A stretch of DNA of 64,000 nt from Mesorhizobium temperatum (GCF_002284575.1 NZ_NPKJ01000048.1:1-64000), one strand, 5' to 3'; positions 8,012 through 17,000 are shown, counted from the first letter of the stretch. Notes: generated by a model not told the origin, from the letters alone. Numbers and translations are program-made.

Positions 8012-8199
8012 CTGCGGATTATCCTCATGACTAGCTCGGGATCAATGTTGATCGACCTGGTCAAATCGCCAACCATTCTCTCGGCAACTTCGGCCCACAC
8101 ATGTTCAGGCAGCCCTTCAGCCACCATAGCCTTGAAGGCACCCTTGATGACCGAATAGTCATGAGCAGAAACGGCGGCGCATTCCTCGCGTTTGTCCAT
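8008..8199 (-). CDS. Hypothetical protein (63 aa)
   Basis: AAAAGGAG is well placed before the ATG at 8199, which is preferred to longer starts. The protein (MDKREECAAVSAHDYSVIKG, then H-V-W-A-E-V-A-E-R-M-V-G) is a helical cytosolic protein without a recognised domain. It forms a two-gene unit with the 60-residue protein downstream. Confidence 0.6.
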   Translation of the reverse strand: MDKREECAAVSAHDYSVIKGAFKAMVAEGLPEHVWAEVAERMVGDLTRSINIDPELVMRIIRR

Positions 8200-8480
8200 C
8201 GCGGAACTCCTTTTAAGGGCGGGAGTACGATGTTCACTCTCAAGCACCGGCGCCCGTTCGATTTGCCAGCGACTCATCCACCGTGGGCCCTAAATGCCCG
8301 TCGGTCATTTGCATTTGATGTAGTATCCCGGCGTCACGCGTATTTGCGAAGAAGCTTGGCGCGGCCTCCTTCTGTACGCTCCTAGCCGGCCTGGCCGATG
8401 CCGAATTTAGCGTCGAATCTTTGCAGAACTGCTAGTCAGAATTCGTCAATTTGTAATCGACCTTTCGCCGCGACGGCTGC

Positions 8481-8505
8481 GGAACAACTCTCATGCGGGG
8501 AAGTT
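8481..8505 (+). promoter_or_regulatory. EcfG/RpoE2-type promoter for Mn catalase
   Basis: GGAAC at 8481-8485, 17 bases, then GTT at 8503-8505. It lies 36 bases upstream of the catalase ATG and fits the general-stress sigma-factor consensus. Confidence 0.65.
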
Positions 8506-8540
8506 GGGCTTCACTGAACTCTAATCAAAGGAAGCTCCAA

Positions 8541-9467
8541 ATGTTTTTGCGCGTGGACAAGTTACAGATTGAACTACCCGCTCCTACCCAGGTGGATCCC
8601 AACGCGGGTGCCGCCCTGCAAGAATTGCTCGGGGGCAAATACGGTGAAATGTCGACCCTGGGAAACTACCTGTTCCAAAGCTTCAATTTTCGTAGCAAGT
8701 CGAAGCTCAAGCCCTTTTACGGCCTGGTGGCAGCAATAACCGCAGAGGAGCTTGGTCACGTCGAGCTCGTCAGTAACGGCGTTGCCATGCTGAACAACGG
8801 CCCTGACCTCGAAGGCGCGGATGAGAAGGACGGCGGGGACATCTCAGGCGCACCTTATGAGGCAATGAAGGACATTCGCCTGGCTGGGGCATTCTTCTCC
8901 AATGCCGGCGGGGCCATGCCGATGAACAGTAACGGTTCGTCCTGGAACATGGATTTTGTCACGACGACGGGAAATGTCATCGTTGATCTGCTCCATAATT
9001 TCCACCTGGAATGCGGGGCCCGACTGCACAAGCTGCGGGTCTACGAGTCCCTAACTGATCCGACCGGCCGTGAGGTTTGCGGCTATCTCCTCGTGCGGGG
9101 TTCGGTTCACGCGCACGCCTATGCGCTGGCAATCAAGAACCTGACAGGCGTTGAAATCGAGAAGATGCTGCCGACTCCAAACATCTATCTCGGAAACATT
9201 CCGGAGTGCCAGAAATACCTTGATGAGGGTTCGCACCGACGGCTCTATACATTCAGTCCGGAGGACTACAAGGACATTGCCGGAATATGGGGACAGGGCG
9301 AAACGGCGCTTCCCGGTGACCCGCCCGGCGAGCTTGAAGTCATCGAAGGTATGCCTGATGGAGGTAAGATACACCAATTAAGCGGCGTGCCTTCTGCCTT
9401 CACTCCAGACTATGCACCCGAAGAAATGATGGAAATTGCAGCCAAGCTCTACAAAGCTTCGCGCTGA
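8541..9467 (+). CDS. Manganese catalase
   Basis: A 308-residue non-haem catalase that disproportionates hydrogen peroxide at a di-manganese site. The expected ligands are visible: Glu36 (Y-G-E-M-S-T), Glu70 and His73 (T-A-E-E-L-G-H-V-E-L), Glu157 (F-H-L-E-C-G-A-R) and His190 (L-V-R-G-S-V-H-A-H-A). Length fits the family (about 270-310), and the C-terminal tail is the usual extension. AAAGGAAG precedes the chosen ATG; the longer frame is not supported. A stress-type promoter upstream and a hairpin downstream make it a single-gene unit for oxidative stress. Confidence 0.93.
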   Translation: MFLRVDKLQIELPAPTQVDPNAGAALQELLGGKYGEMSTLGNYLFQSFNFRSKSKLKPFYGLVAAITAEELGHVELVSNGVAMLNNGPDLEGADEKDGGDISGAPYEAMKDIRLAGAFFSNAGGAMPMNSNGSSWNMDFVTTTGNVIVDLLHNFHLECGARLHKLRVYESLTDPTGREVCGYLLVRGSVHAHAYALAIKNLTGVEIEKMLPTPNIYLGNIPECQKYLDEGSHRRLYTFSPEDYKDIAGIWGQGETALPGDPPGELEVIEGMPDGGKIHQLSGVPSAFTPDYAPEEMMEIAAKLYKASR

Positions 9468-9475
9468 TTTCTTGG

Positions 9476-9499
9476 CGCGGCCTAAAACGGCCGCGCGTT
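9476..9499 (+). terminator. Terminator-like hairpin after Mn catalase
   Basis: Stem CGCGGCC/GGCCGCG with loop TAAAAC, followed by CGTTT. The U-tract is short. Confidence 0.55.
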
Positions 9500-9591
9500 T
9501 CACCGGACACCGCCATTCGCGCCAAAGTAGAAGCGCACAACAACATGCAAAGCATGGATGCGACCCGCGCTACTCGCGAGGCTTAGGAGCA

Positions 9592-9789
9592 TCAGGGGGA
9601 ATCGTCATGTTTTGGCCATCGGACTGGTGCGTCTTGTCGTTCACCTGGCCTCGGCGCCTCGTCAACCCAATTCCGTTGCGCGGCCTCCGTTTCCAGCGGC
9701 ATCCTGAGAAAATCGGTCAGAGGGATCAGCACCCTCTTCGCTGGATATTTGGTAGCGCCGGTTTCCCGAGCATTGTTATGGTCAGCCAT
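9592..9789 (-). CDS. Hypothetical small polar protein (65 aa)
   Basis: MADHNNARETGATKYPAKRV begins a polar, partly disordered protein with a proline- and charge-rich C-terminus. GGAGCGAGACG precedes the ATG. No domain recognised; it could be a spurious ORF, but its composition is reasonable. Confidence 0.4.
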   Translation of the reverse strand: MADHNNARETGATKYPAKRVLIPLTDFLRMPLETEAAQRNWVDEAPRPGERQDAPVRWPKHDDSP

Positions 9790-9992
9790 CGTCTCGCTCC
9801 ATTTAGAAGATGGACAACAACACCAGCGCTGTCGTCATTAGGGCCAGTCACCCCTAGTTCCCGCTAGCGATTGTTGGATCCCCATTAACGTGGGTGCGGC
9901 CACTCAAGATAGGTGCTGCCGAATTTCATTTCGCAAAGGAACATCTTCTCGGCTTGCACATGGGCTCACAGAGCAAATTAGGAGGTCGCGGA

Positions 9993-10370
9993 ATGGAACT
10001 CGTGAACGCGGTTGTGCGTCGAAACGCTTCGAACCATGTGGTCGAATTTCTGGGCGAAGGCGGCGAAGCCGTCAGTGTAACGATGGCCGTTGGATATGTG
10101 GCCAAAGACGACAGTGAACTAATCGAAACTGCCAAGCAGATGCTTGTTCAGGTCGTGGCCTTCAACCGACCCGAATTCGGTTCGGCGGCACCCGAACACA
10201 GCGAAGCTGAAATCTACACCTTCGAATATCAGGACAACGGCATCATCCGATTGATGCCGGGCATCTCGTTACCAAGTCTGCAAGCAGTTCAGGATGAGGT
10301 AAACCGCTCGGCCAAGGATCTTTGGAAGGACGCGCTTGACAAGGGGAAGCGCCAGTCGGATGGGCCGTGA
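9993..10370 (+). CDS. Hypothetical protein (125 aa)
   Basis: TTAGGAGG precedes the ATG at 9993, so the longer frame from 9894 is rejected. The protein starts MELVNAVVRRNASNHVVEFL with alternating beta strands (A-V-S-V-T-M-A-V-G-Y-V), followed by a helix (E-L-I-E-T-A-K-Q-M-L-V-Q-V) and a C-terminal helix (L-W-K-D-A-L-D-K-G-K-R). It looks like a compact alpha/beta cytosolic protein; no family is recognised. Confidence 0.6.
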   Translation: MELVNAVVRRNASNHVVEFLGEGGEAVSVTMAVGYVAKDDSELIETAKQMLVQVVAFNRPEFGSAAPEHSEAEIYTFEYQDNGIIRLMPGISLPSLQAVQDEVNRSAKDLWKDALDKGKRQSDGP

Positions 10371-10455
10371 GGGCGCGTGACTCTCACGGCGACATAGTGG
10401 CGAAGTGCACCTACGAGGAGATTCAACTGCACGAGGCCTAAATTTACTTCCGAGG

Positions 10456-10480
10456 GGAACAAGAGTGCCGAGCGACTGTT
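10456..10480 (+). promoter_or_regulatory. EcfG/RpoE2-type promoter for DUF892 gene
   Basis: GGAAC at 10456-10460, 17 bases, GTT at 10478-10480. It lies 54 bases upstream of the ATG. Confidence 0.65.
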
Positions 10481-10533
10481 AACCGGCGTCTCGTGCGCGA
10501 CGAGGCCGCAACAACAACAAAAAGGAAAACGCT

Positions 10534-11043
10534 ATGGCGACGACCAAGGTATCATCGAAGGGTCTCAACGACCTTTTTCACGACACGCTGAAAGACATCT
10601 ATTTCGCCGAGAAGAAGATTCTAGCGACCCTGCCAAAGATGGCCAAGGCGGCACAGAGCAGTGAGCTCAAAGCAGCATTCGAAAAGCACCGCGGCCAGAC
10701 TGAGGAGCACGTAACTCGTCTGGAGGGAGTTTTCGAGGCTATTGGCAAGAAGCCAGTCGGCAAGACCTGTGCTGCCATCATGGGTATCACCGAGGAAGGT
10801 GCCGAGATAATGGAAGAGTATAACGGCTCGCCATCGCTTGACGCGGGCCTGCTGGCGGCGGCACAGGCTGTCGAGCATTACGAAATCTCGCGCTACGGCA
10901 CGCTGCGGACCTGGGCGTCCGAACTCGGACTTACCGAGGCGGTCAATCTCCTCGACTTGACGCTCAGCGAGGAAAAGGAGACCGACGCAGCTCTGACCGA
11001 ACTTGCCGAGTCCGCGGTCAACGTAGCGGCAGAAGCCGCATAG
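10534..11043 (+). CDS. DUF892 ferritin-like protein (YciF/YciE family)
   Basis: A 169-residue four-helix protein. Family signatures are visible: D-L-F-H-D-T-L-K-D-I-Y-F-A-E-K at the start, A-F-E-K-H-R-G-Q-T-E-E-H-V-T-R-L-E, C-A-A-I-M-G and A-V-E-H-Y-E-I-S-R-Y-G-T-L. The E/H residues in the helices match the ferritin-like di-iron pattern. YciF-type proteins are stress-induced and of uncertain activity. AAAAAGGAAAACGCT precedes the ATG, an EcfG-like promoter lies upstream and a hairpin follows. Confidence 0.88.
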   Translation: MATTKVSSKGLNDLFHDTLKDIYFAEKKILATLPKMAKAAQSSELKAAFEKHRGQTEEHVTRLEGVFEAIGKKPVGKTCAAIMGITEEGAEIMEEYNGSPSLDAGLLAAAQAVEHYEISRYGTLRTWASELGLTEAVNLLDLTLSEEKETDAALTELAESAVNVAAEAA

Positions 11044-11078
11044 GGCCGGCAGGTTTTCCCTCATTCCTGTCCTGCCCA

Positions 11079-11106
11079 GAGCCCTGGTGGTCGATCACCA
11101 GGGCTC
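11079..11106. terminator. Perfect hairpin after DUF892 gene
   Basis: Stem GAGCCCTGGTG/CACCAGGGCTC (11 bp) with a 6-base loop. There is no clear U-tract, so it may act mainly as a 3' stabilising hairpin or a weak terminator. Confidence 0.55.
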
Positions 11107-11166
11107 GCTCCACACCACAAATCATGGGCTGGCACTCCATGCTGTGCCAACACAAAGGAGAACGAG

Positions 11167-11364
11167 ATGGGCTTTTTTGGCAAATACTTCTCTGGCCTTG
11201 TCGGTAAGAAGCAAGCCGACAAACAGCGGAGCGGCGACATGCGTCAGGCCACGGGTGCCGGCCCTGCGATAGCGGCCCATTCGAAGGACGCTAAGACAAC
11301 GGCCACCACTGGTCAGAACCCAAACGCAGCGAAGAAGAAATCAACGAGTGACGATAACAGCTAG
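11167..11364 (+). CDS. Hypothetical small basic protein (65 aa)
   Basis: AAAGGAGAACGAG precedes the ATG. After MGFFGKYFSGLVGKKQADKQ the sequence is low-complexity (A, T, S, K, N) and probably disordered. No domain recognised. It follows the DUF892 gene at 123 bases, with a hairpin between them. Confidence 0.55.
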   Translation: MGFFGKYFSGLVGKKQADKQRSGDMRQATGAGPAIAAHSKDAKTTATTGQNPNAAKKKSTSDDNS

Positions 11365-11523
11365 GCTCCCAGCATAGAAATCGCGTTGCCGGCGACCGAA
11401 AGTATGAGGTTGCTCAATTACCCAGTAGGCTCGGGCTATCGACCACGCAGGTTTGTGAGCCTATCGCCAATCATCGCAACGATCGCGAAGAGGGGAAGCG
11501 AGGGGCATTGAGCTCAAGATAGG

Positions 11524-12447
11524 TCACGCGACTTGCGATAGAACTTCTCCATGTAAATCGCATTTAGCGATCCCGTAGCGCCAGCGGTGGTTCGTCGCTT
11601 CACGACGGCACTGATAGAATAACATCAGCTGACGTCCTTCGATCATAACCGTCGAATGTCCATTTTCGCCAGGCTCGCCGGGGTCGAGCACCGGCCCAAC
11701 GGTTAGATACGGACCTTCGACCCGATCAGCGATGGCGAAGAAAACACGCTGCCGGCTGCCGCGGGGGCCATCCGGAAGAAAGCAGGTGGCGTTTAGAAGG
11801 ATACGGCCGTCCGGTAGCTCAACCAGTTGGGCCCCTTCGATGCCCCATTCATAGTCTGGGTGCTGGCGCGAATTGTGGTGAGGCAAGTCCATATGGTCGA
11901 GTATCTTGCCTACTCGCTTCCATGGTCCGAACCATGAGTCAGACTGGCTGCGGACAAGATAAATGTCTGGCTGCGGCACTTTTGTAAATTTTGGCATGCC
12001 TGAGTAGACGATGTAACGCTTGCCGCCAATTATCGCCGGATGCGGGTCGTAAATCCCGTCTTCATCGGTATCTGGCAAGGCGACAATCGCTGAGTTGAGA
12101 ACCACCCACTGAAAACCATCGTTCGAAACAACATGCTCACAGCGACCGCCGGATTTCATGAATTCCGTCTGGATGAACATATGAAAGACGCCGCTCTCAT
12201 GAATCACTCCCGGCGCTGCCACGCCTGATCCGCTTACCGGCAAAACGGTCGGCTCATGCTCTAGCCACGGGCCGTAAAGGTCAGGAGCCGTGGCATGGAG
12301 AATCCTCCAACTTTCGCTGGTGACGGTGCCGCTCGAGCCGAACATGTGCCAAAGATTCCCGTCAAACACCGGACAGGGATCCTTCACATCATCAACAGCG
12401 GCTGGATGAAACAACGGGAAGACGTTCGTTTCAAATTTGATCGACAT
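11524..12447 (-). CDS. Beta-propeller glycosidase-like protein (GH43/GH130-like)
   Basis: A 307-residue protein with repeated blade-like motifs: D-V-K-D-P-C-P-V-F-D-G-N-L-W-H-M-F near the start, V-F-H-M-F-I-Q-T-E, D-G-I-Y-D-P-H-P-A-I-I-G-G-K-R-Y, and GEPGENGHSTVMIEGRQLML near the end. These resemble the five-bladed propellers of GH43, GH32 and GH130, where the first Asp can act as base. There is no signal peptide, so a cytosolic role is likely. The ATG at 12447 is chosen because GGAGGGATCG precedes it. It is divergent from the galactofuranose-type glycan genes. The exact family and substrate are not determined. Confidence 0.65.
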   Translation of the reverse strand: MSIKFETNVFPLFHPAAVDDVKDPCPVFDGNLWHMFGSSGTVTSESWRILHATAPDLYGPWLEHEPTVLPVSGSGVAAPGVIHESGVFHMFIQTEFMKSGGRCEHVVSNDGFQWVVLNSAIVALPDTDEDGIYDPHPAIIGGKRYIVYSGMPKFTKVPQPDIYLVRSQSDSWFGPWKRVGKILDHMDLPHHNSRQHPDYEWGIEGAQLVELPDGRILLNATCFLPDGPRGSRQRVFFAIADRVEGPYLTVGPVLDPGEPGENGHSTVMIEGRQLMLFYQCRREATNHRWRYGIAKCDLHGEVLSQVA

Positions 12448-12775
12448 CGATCCCTCCAGCAACCAATTCCCGCGTCATTCTCTGCGACGCGCCGAATCGT
12501 TTCATCGATTTTTAATTTTGTAGCAGCGTTGATTAACCCAGGATTAACAATTGTCGCGCGCGCCGCTCGATAGGCGGCGGCGCGCTACGGCAATCGAGTT
12601 TCTTTCCCTTCCCAACCGTTCCTGGAAGCCGTGATCCGACGGTGGCACTGAATCGGATTTCCACCGGAACGAGATGCGCGCAGGAAAGTTAGGGCCACAG
12701 TAACCAATCACATCTCGATGCGTGGATTAACATTTGTTGTACGCACGCATCGAGATCGCAATAAAAGGACCGAAA
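12448..12775. other. Divergent intergenic region of the glycan locus
   Basis: The region separates the glycosidase-like gene from the glycosyltransferase operon and must hold both promoters. It contains a GC-rich hairpin near 12553-12585. No gene or clear sigma-factor site is seen. Confidence 0.45.
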
Positions 12776-13942
12776 ATGGAAATCGCTGTCGGAACCCAGA
12801 GGCGCGCGATAGTAGAGGCGCCAACGATTTTGTGTTTTTCGCATTTGCGCTGGAATTTTGTGCACCAACGTCCTCAGCATATACTTATTCTTGCTTCGAA
12901 GGCGAACAATATAATTTACTTCGAGGAGCCGCTTTTTGAAGTGGTGCCCCAAGCGTTCATGCGATCGAACGACGTCTCGCAATCCATCCGAGTCGTAACA
13001 CCGGTCCTTCCCGTCGGGACCACCCAGCAGGCTGCAGATGCAGCCCAGCGAAGATTCCTGGACACTATAGTTGCCGCCACGCCTCAAGAAGGGCTGACTA
13101 CCTGGTACTACACCCCGATGGCGTTGCGGTTCAGTGACCATATTCTTTGTGATGTATGCGTCTACGATTGCATGGATGAGCTTTCAGCTTTCAAGGACGC
13201 ACCGCCCGAGCTCGTCCAGATGGAACGGCGGCTATTGGAGCGCGCTGATGTCGTGTTTACTGGCGGCCAGAGCCTCTACGAGGCCAAACGGAGCCTGCAT
13301 CGATCCATCTTTCCGTTTCCGAGCAGCATCGACTTTACGCACTTTCATCAGGCGAGGGGTGGTGGAGCGGACCCGGTTGACCAGGAAGAGATACCTCATC
13401 CCAGAGTCGGATATTTCGGCGTGATCGACGAAAGGCTGGACGCGGACCTTGTGGCGCAGACGGCGATGAAAATGACGGACATCCAGTTCGTCATGGTTGG
13501 TCCGGTGGTCAAGATCGATCCCAAGGGTCTACCGCGGGCAGAAAATCTGCATTGGCTAGGTAGCAGAGATTACGCTGATCTGCCGCGCTACCTCAGGCAT
13601 TGGGACGCGGGATGGATGCCGTTCGCACTCAATGCGGCTACCCGTTACATCAGTCCAACGAAAACCCCAGAATTCCTTGCGGCAGGCGTCCCTCTTGTCT
13701 CAACAGCAATCGTGGACGTCGTACGAACCTATGGCGCTGAAGGTCTTGTTGAAATCGTGGATGCAGACGATGTCGAGGCCAAGCTTCGGTCGGTTTTGGC
13801 GCGGCCTCGCGACCGTCTGTGGCCGCAAGTCGATGCCTATCTCCTCGACATGTCGTGGGAGAAAACCTGGAGCGCGATGGCGGTTCATATCGAGCACGCC
13901 CGCTCGACCAGGAACATATTGCCGTTCCGGCGGAGTGCGTAA
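12776..13942 (+). CDS. Glycosyltransferase (GT4-like, GT-B fold)
   Basis: A 388-residue enzyme. The N-terminal half has L-R-W-N-F-V-H-Q-R-P-Q-H-I (a common start of such transferases) and Y-D-C-M-D-E-L-S-A-F. The C-terminal half has a nucleotide-sugar-binding domain (PRVGYFGVIDERLDADLVAQ, F-V-M-V-G-P-V-V, Y-I-S-P-T-K-T-P-E-F-L-A-A-G-V-P-L-V-S). The conserved E in K-T-P-E-F is the usual donor-binding residue. AAAAGGAC precedes the ATG. The next gene, UDP-galactopyranose mutase, starts two bases after the stop, so transfer of galactofuranose or a related sugar to a surface glycan is plausible, but the donor is not proven. Confidence 0.82.
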   Translation: MEIAVGTQRRAIVEAPTILCFSHLRWNFVHQRPQHILILASKANNIIYFEEPLFEVVPQAFMRSNDVSQSIRVVTPVLPVGTTQQAADAAQRRFLDTIVAATPQEGLTTWYYTPMALRFSDHILCDVCVYDCMDELSAFKDAPPELVQMERRLLERADVVFTGGQSLYEAKRSLHRSIFPFPSSIDFTHFHQARGGGADPVDQEEIPHPRVGYFGVIDERLDADLVAQTAMKMTDIQFVMVGPVVKIDPKGLPRAENLHWLGSRDYADLPRYLRHWDAGWMPFALNAATRYISPTKTPEFLAAGVPLVSTAIVDVVRTYGAEGLVEIVDADDVEAKLRSVLARPRDRLWPQVDAYLLDMSWEKTWSAMAVHIEHARSTRNILPFRRSA

Positions 13943-13943
13943 C

Positions 13944-15086
13944 ATGTTCGACTGGCTGATCGTCGGTGCTGGTTTCGCCGGCAGCGTGCTCGCAGAGCGC
14001 ATTGCATCGCAGCGAAATGAAAGCGTTCTACTCATTGATAGACGGAGCCATGTCGGCGGCAACGCCTATGATTGCTATAATGAGGCCGGTATCCTGATTC
14101 ATCGCTATGGGCCTCACATCTTCCACACAAACGCCCAGTCGATCGTCGACTATCTCTCGCGTTTCACGGCGTGGCGGTCATATGAGCATCGCGTACTATC
14201 CTCGGTCGATGGGAAGTTGTTGCCTATTCCGATCAATCTCGACACCATCAACAAATTGTATGATCTCGATTTGACGTCCGAACAGTTGGAGCAGTTCTTC
14301 GCGTCTCGCCGAGAAACGGTGGACGAAATCCGAACCGCTGAAGACGTGGTTGTAAGCACCGTCGGCCGGGAACTCTACGAAAAATTCTTTCGCGGTTACA
14401 CCAGGAAGCAGTGGGGTGTGGACCCGTCACAATTGGCCAAGTCAGTGACGGCTCGGGTCCCGACTCGCACCGATCGTGACGATCGCTATTTCGGCGACAC
14501 ATTTCAGAAAATGCCTGCTGGCGGCTACACACGTATGTTTCAGCGCATGCTCGACAATCCCAAAATCAAAGTCATGCTGCAAACCGATTACAGGGAAATC
14601 TGCGACAGCATTCCGTTTCGCCGAATGATCTTTACCGGGCCGGTAGACGAATATTTCGATTGGAGGCTTGGGCCTCTGCCTTACCGCTCGCTGCGGTTCG
14701 AGCACGTGACGCTTGACCGCGAGCAGTTTCAACCAGTCGCCGTCGTAAATTATCCTCAAACGGAAGACTACACCCGCATCACAGAGTACAAGCATCTGAC
14801 GGGCCAGCGGAGTCCGAAAACCAGCCTGACGTACGAGTACCCAACCGACATCGGTGATCCTTACTACCCTGTGCCGCGGGCGGAAAACGAGGCGCTGTAC
14901 AAACGCTACGAAGCGCTGGCTGCGGAGTGCCCCGATGTCTGGTTCGTCGGACGCTTGGCGACATACCGCTATTACAACATGGATCAGGTCGTCGGTCAGG
15001 CTTTGGCGACCTTCGCGCGCATTCAAAAAAGTTTGCCGTCGACGACTGGTGCGCAGATGCCGGTGCAGCGCGAGGCAGCTGAGTGA
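13944..15086 (+). CDS. glf: UDP-galactopyranose mutase
   Basis: A 380-residue flavoenzyme that converts UDP-galactopyranose to UDP-galactofuranose. Visible features are the N-terminal dinucleotide motif (V-G-A-G-F-A-G-S-V-L-A-E-R), R-R-S-H-V-G-G-N-A-Y-D, G-P-H-I-F-H-T-N, F-F-R-G-Y-T-R-K-Q-W-G, and the C-terminal F-V-G-R-L-A-T-Y-R-Y-Y-N-M-D-Q-V. All are typical, and the length fits the family. It follows the glycosyltransferase with a one-base gap and overlaps the next gene by GTGA, so it is the middle gene of a three-gene operon. The product suggests galactofuranose in an exopolysaccharide or capsule. Confidence 0.95.
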   Translation: MFDWLIVGAGFAGSVLAERIASQRNESVLLIDRRSHVGGNAYDCYNEAGILIHRYGPHIFHTNAQSIVDYLSRFTAWRSYEHRVLSSVDGKLLPIPINLDTINKLYDLDLTSEQLEQFFASRRETVDEIRTAEDVVVSTVGRELYEKFFRGYTRKQWGVDPSQLAKSVTARVPTRTDRDDRYFGDTFQKMPAGGYTRMFQRMLDNPKIKVMLQTDYREICDSIPFRRMIFTGPVDEYFDWRLGPLPYRSLRFEHVTLDREQFQPVAVVNYPQTEDYTRITEYKHLTGQRSPKTSLTYEYPTDIGDPYYPVPRAENEALYKRYEALAAECPDVWFVGRLATYRYYNMDQVVGQALATFARIQKSLPSTTGAQMPVQREAAE

Positions 15087-16768
15087 ATGATGCACTTGAG
15101 ATGTGGGGTGGCGTGGAATGCAGTATCGTCCGCATTCAGGAGAAAACGCGTAACCAGCTAGTAGACACCGGCCACATCCACCGGATCGCCGACCTAGACC
15201 TGATCGCCGAGTTGGGCATCACAACGCTCCGATACCCAGTGCTATGGGAAATGGTCGAACGCACACCGGGCTGCTACGACTGGAGCTGGCCGGATATGCG
15301 TTTGCAGCGCCTACGTGAACTTGGCATAAGGCCGATCGTCGGCCTTGTGCACCATGGCAGCGGTCCACCTCCGGTCCATGTGCTCGATCCGGATTTTCCG
15401 GCTCTGCTAGCACTTTACGCCGGGCGTGTTGCACAGCGGTATCCTTGGATCGACTTGTTCACACCCGTCAACGAGCCGCTGACCACTGCACGAATTAGCG
15501 GACTCTACAGCCTATGGAATCCGCATGGCAACAACGAGGCACGCTGCCTGCAGCTCACGGTGGCACATTGCCTTGCGATTGCACAGGCCATGAAAGCGAT
15601 CCGCAAGTATACACCGGCGGCTCGGCTGGTGCAGACGGAGGATATCGGGCGTGTTTTTGCGACCGCGCGCCTCGCCTACCAAGCCGACCATGAAAACGAG
15701 CGCCGTTGGCTGGCGCTGGACTTGCTGACCGGCCGCGTCGACCGCCAACATTTGTTCCATAAACGGCTGCTCGACGCCGGAGTTGATCGTAACCATTTGG
15801 CCGAGCTGGCGGCCGAACCGTGCCCGCCGGACATGATCGGCATTGACTATTATCTGACCAGTGACCGGATGCTTGATGATCGGGTCGAACGATATCCCGA
15901 CGAACAGATCGGCGGCAACGGCATTGACGTCTATGTCGACATCGCGGCCGTTCGCTCTCACATCCGCGATGATACAGGCCTGAAGTCTCGGATCGACGAA
16001 CTTTGGGACCGCTACCAGCTGCCGATCGCCGTGACCGAACTGCACAATGGCTCGACGCGCGACGAACAATTGCGTTGGCTCGTTGAAGGATGGCGAGCAG
16101 GCCAGGCGGCAAAGGGCAGTGGCGTCGACGTTCGAGCGGTAACCGCATGGTCGCTGTTTGGCGCAGTCGACTGGAACTCAATGCTGGTGAGGCGGGACGC
16201 ACATTACGAGAGTGGCGCATTCGACATACGCGGCGACACACCGCGACCCACTGCGGTCGCGAAGGCAATTGCCGAACTCGCGCAGCAGGGATCGTTCGAT
16301 CATCCTGTCCTCGATCGGCCAGGATGGTGGCGACCGGAACCAACTCCGGCGACGGACGGACGCCCAATCTTGCTTGTCGGCTTCGGCCGCTTGATTTCGA
16401 TCGTCGAGGAATGCTGCACCATCCGCAGGCTGACCGTATGCGCCGCGCGGCCAGCCAAGGTCCAACACCTGCTGGCCACAAGCAACGCATGGGCGGCAAT
16501 ACGAATTGAAGACAACAGCTCCAGCCACTCCGCCTTATCGGCCTCCCCAGTCCGCCTTCGGTGCCAATTTCCGGATGGCGGACAATTGTTGTTGCAATGT
16601 GCCGACTCGCTTAGCTCGTTCCCAGTGGCCAATCTATTCCTTGACTTGGTGATTGACGGACAGCGTGGCGAATTCGAACTTCTGCGGGCCGGCCCCGGCA
16701 ACCAATATGAAATGACTTTGCTGCCCGACCGAGCGCGTGAGGCTCAGCAGGTCCGCCGTGCTGTGTAG
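15083..16768 (+). CDS. GH1-like protein with decayed RmlD-like C-terminus
   Basis: The GTG start overlaps the previous stop (GTGA). Residues 1 to about 400 are a family-1-like glycosidase domain: L-F-T-P-V-N-E-P-L with the acid/base Glu131, and P-I-A-V-T-E-L-H-N-G with the putative nucleophile Glu319. From about residue 430 the sequence resembles an RmlD-type dTDP-4-dehydrorhamnose reductase (G-R-P-I-L-L-V-G, later L-F-L-D-L-V-I-D-G-Q-R-G-E). The glycine-rich NAD motif is lost and the domain ends some 150 residues early. Such GH1-RmlD fusions are known in rhizobia. Here the glycosidase half may work while the reductase half almost certainly does not. Confidence 0.75.
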   Translation: MNDALEMWGGVECSIVRIQEKTRNQLVDTGHIHRIADLDLIAELGITTLRYPVLWEMVERTPGCYDWSWPDMRLQRLRELGIRPIVGLVHHGSGPPPVHVLDPDFPALLALYAGRVAQRYPWIDLFTPVNEPLTTARISGLYSLWNPHGNNEARCLQLTVAHCLAIAQAMKAIRKYTPAARLVQTEDIGRVFATARLAYQADHENERRWLALDLLTGRVDRQHLFHKRLLDAGVDRNHLAELAAEPCPPDMIGIDYYLTSDRMLDDRVERYPDEQIGGNGIDVYVDIAAVRSHIRDDTGLKSRIDELWDRYQLPIAVTELHNGSTRDEQLRWLVEGWRAGQAAKGSGVDVRAVTAWSLFGAVDWNSMLVRRDAHYESGAFDIRGDTPRPTAVAKAIAELAQQGSFDHPVLDRPGWWRPEPTPATDGRPILLVGFGRLISIVEECCTIRRLTVCAARPAKVQHLLATSNAWAAIRIEDNSSSHSALSASPVRLRCQFPDGGQLLLQCADSLSSFPVANLFLDLVIDGQRGEFELLRAGPGNQYEMTLLPDRAREAQQVRRAV

Positions 16769-16784
16769 CGAGACGTGGCATTGA

Positions 16785-17000
16785 AGTCGCGCGTGCCATG
16801 TTGAAGGCGAAGCCGACAAGCCGCGTCGCACGCAGCCAAGTCCCAATGCCGTTCAATATCTTGGCATTGCCTTTCACGAACTCGCCACCAACTCGGCTAA
16901 ATATGGCGTCCTTAGTGGCAATGCAGGCAAGATTTCTGTCGTGTGGGATGTGACTGGTTCGGACACGGGGCGGCAAGCGGAAACTTCGCCAATGATCCTG
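16785..17000 (+). pseudogene. HWE/HisKA_2-type histidine kinase remnant
   Basis: An open frame without start carries the N-box of an HWE-family kinase: Y-L-G-I-A-F-H-E-L-A-T-N-S-A-K-Y-G-V-L-S, followed by K-I-S-V-V-W-D-V-T-G-S-D. The dimerisation domain upstream and the G-boxes downstream are missing. The match is to the ATP-binding core only. Confidence 0.65.
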
